Positions 58,065 to 64,000 of a stretch of DNA of 64,000 nucleotides are shown here, piece by piece. Source of the DNA: Alphaproteobacteria bacterium (GTDB lineage: Bacteria; Pseudomonadota; Alphaproteobacteria; CAAHEQ01; UBA3637); contig SUVA01000007.1 of NCBI GenBank assembly GCA_015062245.1, positions 1 to 64,000 of the forward strand, written 5' to 3'. The notes under the pieces are model-generated. The model was not told where the DNA came from. It saw only the letters and a list, made by a program, of their open reading frames with translations, and made no database searches. The stretch's first letter is position 1, and each line of letters opens with the position of its first letter. A program made the translations under genes and the position numbers.

Positions 58065-58154
58065 ACTTTGAATTTAGCATAAAGTATTTTGAAATGCAAT
58101 TTATTATTGATTTTTGATATAAAAAATTTTATCCTGATAAAAAAAGGTGTCAAA

Positions 58155-59612
58155 ATGAGATTTCGTTTTATTTTTTCTATCGTGGCTTTAATGTGTGTTT
58201 TTTTGGGCTTGGCCCAAATAGGACCGGCCTTGGTTGATTTGTACTTTAACAACCTAAAATCGGCCAAATTATTTGCCAGTTCATGTATTTTCACCGTTTC
58301 CATATCGGCTTTAAGTTATTGGATTTTACGCCCCAAGCAGGAAACGCCCTTACGCACGAAGGAAATGTTTTTAACAACAACCTTGATTTGGTTGGCATAT
58401 GCTTTATGGGGGGCTTTACCCATTTATTTATCGGCATCACAATTGTCCTGTGCGGATGCTTTTTTTGAATCCATGTCCGGTTTAACAACCACAGGGGCAA
58501 CCGTTTTATCGGGGTTAGACAGTATGGCACGGGGATTATTGATGTGGCGCGCCATGTTGCAATGGTTGGGCGGTATTGGTGTGATCTTGATTGCCGTGAC
58601 CATTTTACCGACTTTGCGCATTGGCGGTATGCAATTTTTCACCACTGAATTTTCCGGTGATGCCATGCGCCAAAGCCCAACCGTTTTACAAACAATGCAT
58701 ATGATTTTAAGCGTGTTTATTGCATTGACCGTTTTTTGTATGCTTTGTTTAAAAAGTGCCGGTATGAATTGGTTTGATGCTTTGGCACACGCCATGACAA
58801 CCATTTCCACAGGCGGTTTTTCCACCCATGATGCCAGTATTGCTTTTTTTGATTCACCCACCATTGAATGGGTTTTAATTGCCTTTATGTTCTTGGCCGG
58901 ATTGCCATTGGTAATTTGGATTCAATTGTGCCAAAGACAATTCTTTTTAATCCGACAAAATGCCCAAGTCAAAACATATATTCACTTTTTATTGCTGGCC
59001 TTGGGTATTTTATTATTGGGACGTTGGATTGGGGACAGCCTTTTAACCGAAACAACTTTCCGTTCGTCGTTATTTTCTTTGTTATCTGTCATTACAACCA
59101 CAGGCTTTGTCAGCGAAAATTACGCCCAATGGGGATCATTCAGCGTTTTATTCTTTTTGTTTTTATTAAGTGTCGGGGCCTGTGCCGGTTCAACATCCGG
59201 CGGGATTAAAATGTTCCGCTTTGCCATCATGGGCCGACAAATTTCATCACGATTAAAAGCTTCCGTCCAACCGCACGCCGTTGTTGTGCCACGCTATGGC
59301 AATCGCCCTATCAATGAAGAAGTATCTTCGTCTGTTTTATTTTTTATCGGGATTTATTTAATATCCGTTTGTATCGGGGCCTTATTGTTGACTTTAACGG
59401 GATTGGATGTCATAACCAGCTTTTCAGGGGCATTAACGGCCGTTGCCAATGTCGGACCGGGGTTGGGTAATTTTATCGGCCCTGATATGACGTTTGCAGG
59501 ATTACCCAACGTAGCCAAAATTTTGTTGAGCTTTATGATGTTGTTGGGACGGTTGGAATTTATCACTGTCATTATTTTATTCATTCCTTTTTTATGGAGA
59601 CGCAACGCATGA
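58155..59612 (+). CDS. trkH: Trk-type potassium uptake protein TrkH
   Basis: FFESMSGLTTTGATVL; WRAMLQWLGGIGVI; TTISTGGFSTHDAS; GACAGSTSGGIKMFR. Confidence 0.93.
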   Translation: MRFRFIFSIVALMCVFLGLAQIGPALVDLYFNNLKSAKLFASSCIFTVSISALSYWILRPKQETPLRTKEMFLTTTLIWLAYALWGALPIYLSASQLSCADAFFESMSGLTTTGATVLSGLDSMARGLLMWRAMLQWLGGIGVILIAVTILPTLRIGGMQFFTTEFSGDAMRQSPTVLQTMHMILSVFIALTVFCMLCLKSAGMNWFDALAHAMTTISTGGFSTHDASIAFFDSPTIEWVLIAFMFLAGLPLVIWIQLCQRQFFLIRQNAQVKTYIHFLLLALGILLLGRWIGDSLLTETTFRSSLFSLLSVITTTGFVSENYAQWGSFSVLFFLFLLSVGACAGSTSGGIKMFRFAIMGRQISSRLKASVQPHAVVVPRYGNRPINEEVSSSVLFFIGIYLISVCIGALLLTLTGLDVITSFSGALTAVANVGPGLGNFIGPDMTFAGLPNVAKILLSFMMLLGRLEFITVIILFIPFLWRRNA

Positions 59613-59851
59613 ACTTATTTGAAGAAGCCCAAAAATTTATGGCAACACGCCAAAAACAGATTGAACCCGAACAAAGCTTTTTATCAACAAACGAATCGAA
59701 GGAAAGCTTTATCAGGGAATTAAAAATAATTTATGATAACGCCACAAATATGGAAATTGAACGGGCCTTAAATTGGGTAATGGAACAATTCAATCCCCCT
59801 TATAATAAATCGGAAATTTTGAAAAAAATCCGCGTCAAATTGGAGGATTAA
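59609..59851 (+). CDS. Hypothetical 80-aa protein
   Basis: ATG overlaps the trkH stop (ATGA); helix-rich MNLFEEAQKFMATRQKQ. Confidence 0.6.
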   Translation: MNLFEEAQKFMATRQKQIEPEQSFLSTNESKESFIRELKIIYDNATNMEIERALNWVMEQFNPPYNKSEILKKIRVKLED

Positions 59852-59854
59852 ACG

Positions 59855-61771
59855 ATGTTAAAAAAAACGGAAAAAACAATTATTTTTGGTGAACGGGCTC
59901 ACAGAACAACACAATATCCAGAAGGTTGGAAAAAATTATTTGAAGAAAATGATGCTATTTTTCAAAGCCCAGAAAACTTAATTGGTAAACGGAGCGTTAT
60001 TATCTTTCCGGGAAATGGTGCAAATACAGATAGAGCCGCAAACGGAGAATGTAAAAGAATTATTGAATTATTAAGAGCCTCCGGTATCAGTTTTGAACAA
60101 ATGCCCCATATTTATGCTGTTGCGTATGCTAGTGAATTTGATGAAGAACATCGACAAGAAGTATATACCGATTTGGGATTGGCGAGTTATGGGGATGAAA
60201 GAAAGCATTCCGATAATCCTACTCCTGCTGAAGAATACTATATGCCTTTTTTTAAAGAATATATTCTACCTCTTATCTCTGATGAAGATGGAAAACCAAA
60301 AAATTTTGAAGAAAGCAAAAAAAATATCGCCAATATGACTTTCATTTCCCACTGTCATGGCAGTGTTTTTGCTTATCAAATAGAAAAATTACTGGCGGAA
60401 AAAGTTAAAGAATTTTACCCTAAAAAATCCAAAGAATTAATGAATCAAGTCAAAATGATTCACTTTAATTCCCGTTATCCGATAGGTCATGATTTGGGTT
60501 CTCGACAATTTCATATTGTTTCACAAGCCGATCCAAAATATGCAGATTCATTTGTCGCTTATGACAATCTCCATGAACAAATGCACCGACATTCTCTATC
60601 GGACGAGGTTGCTCTAATTCCTATTCAAAATCAAGAAGAAGTTTTATTAATGAGCCAATTTACCCCAAGTTCTAGAAAAAACATCAATGATTCTAGAAAT
60701 GATGATCATACAATTCCAATGCCTGTTTTTTCAAATGCAAAAAATCCCAATAATCCCCAAAAAGTTCAATCAGAGCAAAACCAGAAGGCAATTAAAGTTA
60801 CACAACACCTAATCAATCGGTATGTTTTACACCCTGAAGACGAACGCACACCTCATGAAATTATTTCTTCTGTAGACAAAGATTTTGTAAAACATGCAGA
60901 AAATGTGGGGAAAGAATTTGATAAGAAAAGATTGTCTCAATCTCAAACGGATAAGGCGTTGCTTTCGTTGATAACTGATTTGAATGGAGTTAAAATTGAA
61001 ACTTTATCTGTGTACTTTTTATCACAAAAGACAAAAGATGGTAAATTTTTATATGATGTTTTGTTTGAAAAATGCATTAAAAATAATAACACCATTGATT
61101 TAGAAAACCTCATTAAAAAAATAGGTTTTCGAATTCCAACAACGCAAATAGCAGAAGGAATAAAACGGGCGATCAAATTAGAAAATTGGTCTCTTTTGGA
61201 TACTTATGTACAATGCGCTGATAATTCTTCATTGGATTTAAACACTAATCGAAAAAAACTAACAATCAACCAATTTTGTCACATTTTAAAAAACGTCAAT
61301 CCACAACATTTAGAATTTATGATAAAAAAACTACCTTTTGAACAAAACACAGAAAGTCTTTTATTTGTGGATCATATGCTTGAAATGGCCACAAAAATTT
61401 CCAACAGCACTCAACGTATCAAAATGATAGATTTGTTAAACAAAAAACGATCTGAAATAGCACAAAATTTAAATAAAAAACAATTGACATCAGTTTTAAA
61501 AACTTATTCAATCGCTCAAAAAAAATCACTTAAAGAAGTTTTACACGAGAAAAGAATAAAAAGTGCGTCTGAACTGAAAAAATTATTATCAGATCGTGAT
61601 ACACAAGCACCAGACCTAAGGATATCAGAAATGCAAAATTTAAGGCAAATTCAACGCCAGTATAGTAATTTTAGTTTAGATGATTTTAGGCAATTTAAGA
61701 CCAAAAAAGAGAGTAATCCCAAATTAGATGTTGATACTTTCGTTCGTTCCATGAAACAAAAAGGAAAATAA
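59855..61771 (+). CDS. Hypothetical 638-aa protein with hydrolase-like N-terminal segment
   Basis: Long ORF; SVIIFPGNGANTD and FISHCHGSVFAYQIEKL (possible nucleophile elbow); helical C-terminal half. Confidence 0.7.
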   Translation: MLKKTEKTIIFGERAHRTTQYPEGWKKLFEENDAIFQSPENLIGKRSVIIFPGNGANTDRAANGECKRIIELLRASGISFEQMPHIYAVAYASEFDEEHRQEVYTDLGLASYGDERKHSDNPTPAEEYYMPFFKEYILPLISDEDGKPKNFEESKKNIANMTFISHCHGSVFAYQIEKLLAEKVKEFYPKKSKELMNQVKMIHFNSRYPIGHDLGSRQFHIVSQADPKYADSFVAYDNLHEQMHRHSLSDEVALIPIQNQEEVLLMSQFTPSSRKNINDSRNDDHTIPMPVFSNAKNPNNPQKVQSEQNQKAIKVTQHLINRYVLHPEDERTPHEIISSVDKDFVKHAENVGKEFDKKRLSQSQTDKALLSLITDLNGVKIETLSVYFLSQKTKDGKFLYDVLFEKCIKNNNTIDLENLIKKIGFRIPTTQIAEGIKRAIKLENWSLLDTYVQCADNSSLDLNTNRKKLTINQFCHILKNVNPQHLEFMIKKLPFEQNTESLLFVDHMLEMATKISNSTQRIKMIDLLNKKRSEIAQNLNKKQLTSVLKTYSIAQKKSLKEVLHEKRIKSASELKKLLSDRDTQAPDLRISEMQNLRQIQRQYSNFSLDDFRQFKTKKESNPKLDVDTFVRSMKQKGK

Positions 61772-61781
61772 AACTTCACCC

Positions 61782-61810
61782 TTGAAATTTCGGGTATTTT
61801 TGTGTATAAT
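61782..61810 (+). promoter_or_regulatory. Sigma70-like promoter
   Basis: TTGAAA-N17-TATAAT. Confidence 0.75.
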
Positions 61811-61833
61811 ACTACTCAACGAAAGGGTTTGAA

Positions 61834-63333
61834 ATGCTTGCCACTACACACTCAGTTGCCTTTAACGGTATTGATGTTTTACGAATTACAATAGAAGTTC
61901 AAATTTCACGCGGTATGCCCAGCTTTACCATTGTCGGTTTGGCCGATAAAGCCATTGCCGAAAGCCGTGAAAGAGTACGTTCTGCTTTGCATTCCATCGG
62001 TTTATCTTTACCGGGCAGTCATATTACCGTGAATTTAGCACCGGCCGATGTGTTAAAAGAAGGCACACATTTTGACTTACCCATAGCGGTGGCATTATTA
62101 GGGGCCATGGAGGTTATTCCCACCGACAAAATTTTAAATACGGTTATGATGGGTGAGCTGGGCTTAGACGGAACCATTCGTCCCGTATCGGGCATTTTAC
62201 CGGCCAGTGTGGCCACCATGGGCTATCAAATGGGATTTGTGTGTCCCGCTGATCAAGGTGGAGAAGCCGCTTGGTCGGGCAACAAAAATATCGTCCCAGT
62301 CAAAGATTTATTGCAACTGATAAATTATTATAAAGGCCAAGAGGATATTTTACCACCCAAACCGGCCGAACAAAATAATGCTTTGCCATATGCTTTGGAT
62401 TTAAAGGATATCAAAGGTCAGGAAAACGCCAAACGTGCCCTGGAAATTGCGGCCGTTGGCGGACATAATATGTTGATGATCGGACCGCCGGGGTCAGGCA
62501 AATCCATGTTGGCCAGCCGTTTGCCGTCCATTTTACCGCCTTTAACCACTCAGGAAATTTTGGAAATCAGCAAAATCCATTCTGTGGCAGGCCTGTTAAA
62601 AGACGGCCAATTGATTACGCATCGCCCCTATCGTTCGCCACACCATAGTGCCTCAACACCGGCTATGGTCGGGGGTGGATTAAAGGCAAAACCGGGGGAA
62701 ATTTCTTTGGCCCACAGGGGTGTTTTATTCTTGGATGAATTACCCGAATTTCCACGCCAAACATTGGAAGCTTTGCGTCAACCCATTGAAACGGGTGTGG
62801 TATCAGTGGCAAGGGCCAATTCGCATATTTCCTATCCGGCCCGTTTTCAATTGATTTCGGCCATGAATCCTTGCCGTTGCGGATATTTGGGAGTGGCGGG
62901 TAAAACCTGTTCACGGGCGCCCAGATGTGCCGAAGAATACCAATCCAAAATATCAGGCCCGATGTTGGACAGAATTGATTTACAAATAGAAGTTCCTTTA
63001 TTATCCCCATGGGTATTGGGACAATTGGAAGGCGGGGAAGATTCTGCCACCGTCTTGGCCCGTGTAATTCAGGCACGTGCTTTTCAACAAAAACGGGGGC
63101 AAAACGTTTTAAATGCCGAATTGGACGGCACACAATTGGAACAAACGGCGAAACTGACAAATGAAGCACGTCAATTATTGATTCAGGCGGCCGAAAAATT
63201 CCAACTGTCCGGTCGTGGTTTTCATCGGATGATGCGCCTGTCCCGTACCATTGCCGATATGGCTTTTTCGGATGAAATTTTACCTGAACATATTTCTGAG
63301 GCTTTGGCCTATCGTTTGCCCGAAAGGAAGTAA
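61834..63333 (+). CDS. comM: YifB/ComM family Mg-chelatase-like AAA ATPase
   Basis: VEVQISRGMPSFTIVGLADKAIAESRERVRSAL; GPPGSGKSMLASRLPSILPPL; HRPYRSPHHSAS; AMNPCRCGYLG. Confidence 0.95.
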   Translation: MLATTHSVAFNGIDVLRITIEVQISRGMPSFTIVGLADKAIAESRERVRSALHSIGLSLPGSHITVNLAPADVLKEGTHFDLPIAVALLGAMEVIPTDKILNTVMMGELGLDGTIRPVSGILPASVATMGYQMGFVCPADQGGEAAWSGNKNIVPVKDLLQLINYYKGQEDILPPKPAEQNNALPYALDLKDIKGQENAKRALEIAAVGGHNMLMIGPPGSGKSMLASRLPSILPPLTTQEILEISKIHSVAGLLKDGQLITHRPYRSPHHSASTPAMVGGGLKAKPGEISLAHRGVLFLDELPEFPRQTLEALRQPIETGVVSVARANSHISYPARFQLISAMNPCRCGYLGVAGKTCSRAPRCAEEYQSKISGPMLDRIDLQIEVPLLSPWVLGQLEGGEDSATVLARVIQARAFQQKRGQNVLNAELDGTQLEQTAKLTNEARQLLIQAAEKFQLSGRGFHRMMRLSRTIADMAFSDEILPEHISEALAYRLPERK

Positions 63334-63335
63334 AA

Positions 63336-64000
63336 ATGAAACTTGACCCTGTTTTTTTAATCATCTTGTGTGCTTTAATTATCGGGGGTGGTTGTGTTTG
63401 GCTGATTTTATTTATCCGCCAACGTTTTTTACGCCGACAACATCATTTGCAATTACAATTATTGCATAATATCCCTGTGGGGTTATGCTATGAGTTTAAG
63501 GGAAAAATTTTATTAAACAAAACATGGCGTTTGATGTGGGACTTACCCAAACGCCCACGCACCATCAAAGAATTGATTAAACACCTGCCATCACAAGACA
63601 GAAAGTTTTTTGTTCAAAATTATGATATCTTGGTTAAAAAAGAAATCCCCTTTGACGGCATATTACACCACGGACATCAAAGTTTTCATTTGCGTGCCAG
63701 ACCTTTTGAAAACGGCGCCCGTGTTTTTTGGATAAATGATTTATCACGTTATCAGGAAAAATTTGATCAACTGAATCAAAACTATGATCAATTATATCAA
63801 CAAAAACAATTGTTGGAAAATGCATGGGAAAGTTTTCCTTTTCCGACTTTTATCCGTTCTGCGCAAGGTAAAGTTATCTTTGCAAACCAAGCCGTCGCCA
63901 AAAATGACAGCAATGATTTAAATCAATGTCATTGGCAAACACGTCCTTTTCAATCAAACGACACAACCTATACCCTGACTTATGGTCAGGAAATGCGTAC
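63336..64000 (+). CDS. Membrane-anchored sensor-like protein, truncated by window edge (possible PAS/histidine kinase)
   Basis: Open frame from ATG 63336 with no stop; N-terminal TM VFLIILCALIIGGGCVWLILFI then PAS-like segment LLHNIPVGLCYEFKGKILLNKTW. Confidence 0.5.
   Translation, partial: MKLDPVFLIILCALIIGGGCVWLILFIRQRFLRRQHHLQLQLLHNIPVGLCYEFKGKILLNKTWRLMWDLPKRPRTIKELIKHLPSQDRKFFVQNYDILVKKEIPFDGILHHGHQSFHLRARPFENGARVFWINDLSRYQEKFDQLNQNYDQLYQQKQLLENAWESFPFPTFIRSAQGKVIFANQAVAKNDSNDLNQCHWQTRPFQSNDTTYTLTYGQEMR

Noticed and set aside
1-64000. CRISPR arrays, rRNA, tRNA, transposases, prophage genes, toxin-antitoxin pairs
   Set aside because: Looked for and none recognised; all sizeable ORFs are accounted for by other functions
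1-64000. DGR reverse transcriptase or template repeat inside this window
   Set aside because: No ORF with an RT-like catalytic motif and no AAC-rich near copy of 7260-7343 seen by eye; the DGR idea therefore depends on a trans-encoded RT

Overview
AT-rich 64 kb chromosomal window, probably from a host-associated alphaproteobacterium. This placement is inferred from gene order: FtsEX/YdcF/PlsC, SecB/Tim44/MltA/Smr, TsaE/AmgK-MurU/AddBA, YfgM-like/BamB/Der, LptD/SurA, XerD/AroK/CorC, and a TIGR02300-type protein next to rpsA. Most of the window is housekeeping. Against that background there is a scattered set of five genes that begin with a type-IV-prepilin-like N-terminus (G-R-[ST]-[MI]-x-E plus a hydrophobic helix) and continue into long cysteine-rich modular ectodomains, plus one secreted Cys-rich relative. 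No pilus assembly genes are present. One of the five ends in a C-type-lectin-like segment whose last 84 nt are 67% GC and dominated by NNC codons, as in the variable region of a diversity-generating retroelement target; no RT or template repeat was seen. Another carries a C-terminal VWA domain with a complete MIDAS motif. A second notable result is a pair of homologous structured RNA leaders (about 44193-44292 and 52701-52896). Both have mutually exclusive long-range helix and terminator pairings and covarying stems, and both lie just upstream of genes for surface or exported proteins. Other anomalies: an in-frame LptF-LptD ORF with an internal signal peptide, an AmgK-MurU fusion, an AnmK homologue with degenerate catalytic motifs, a 28-aa peptide gene with a G9 tract, and overlapping hairpins at the left edge. 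No rRNA, tRNA, CRISPR array or transposase was recognised.
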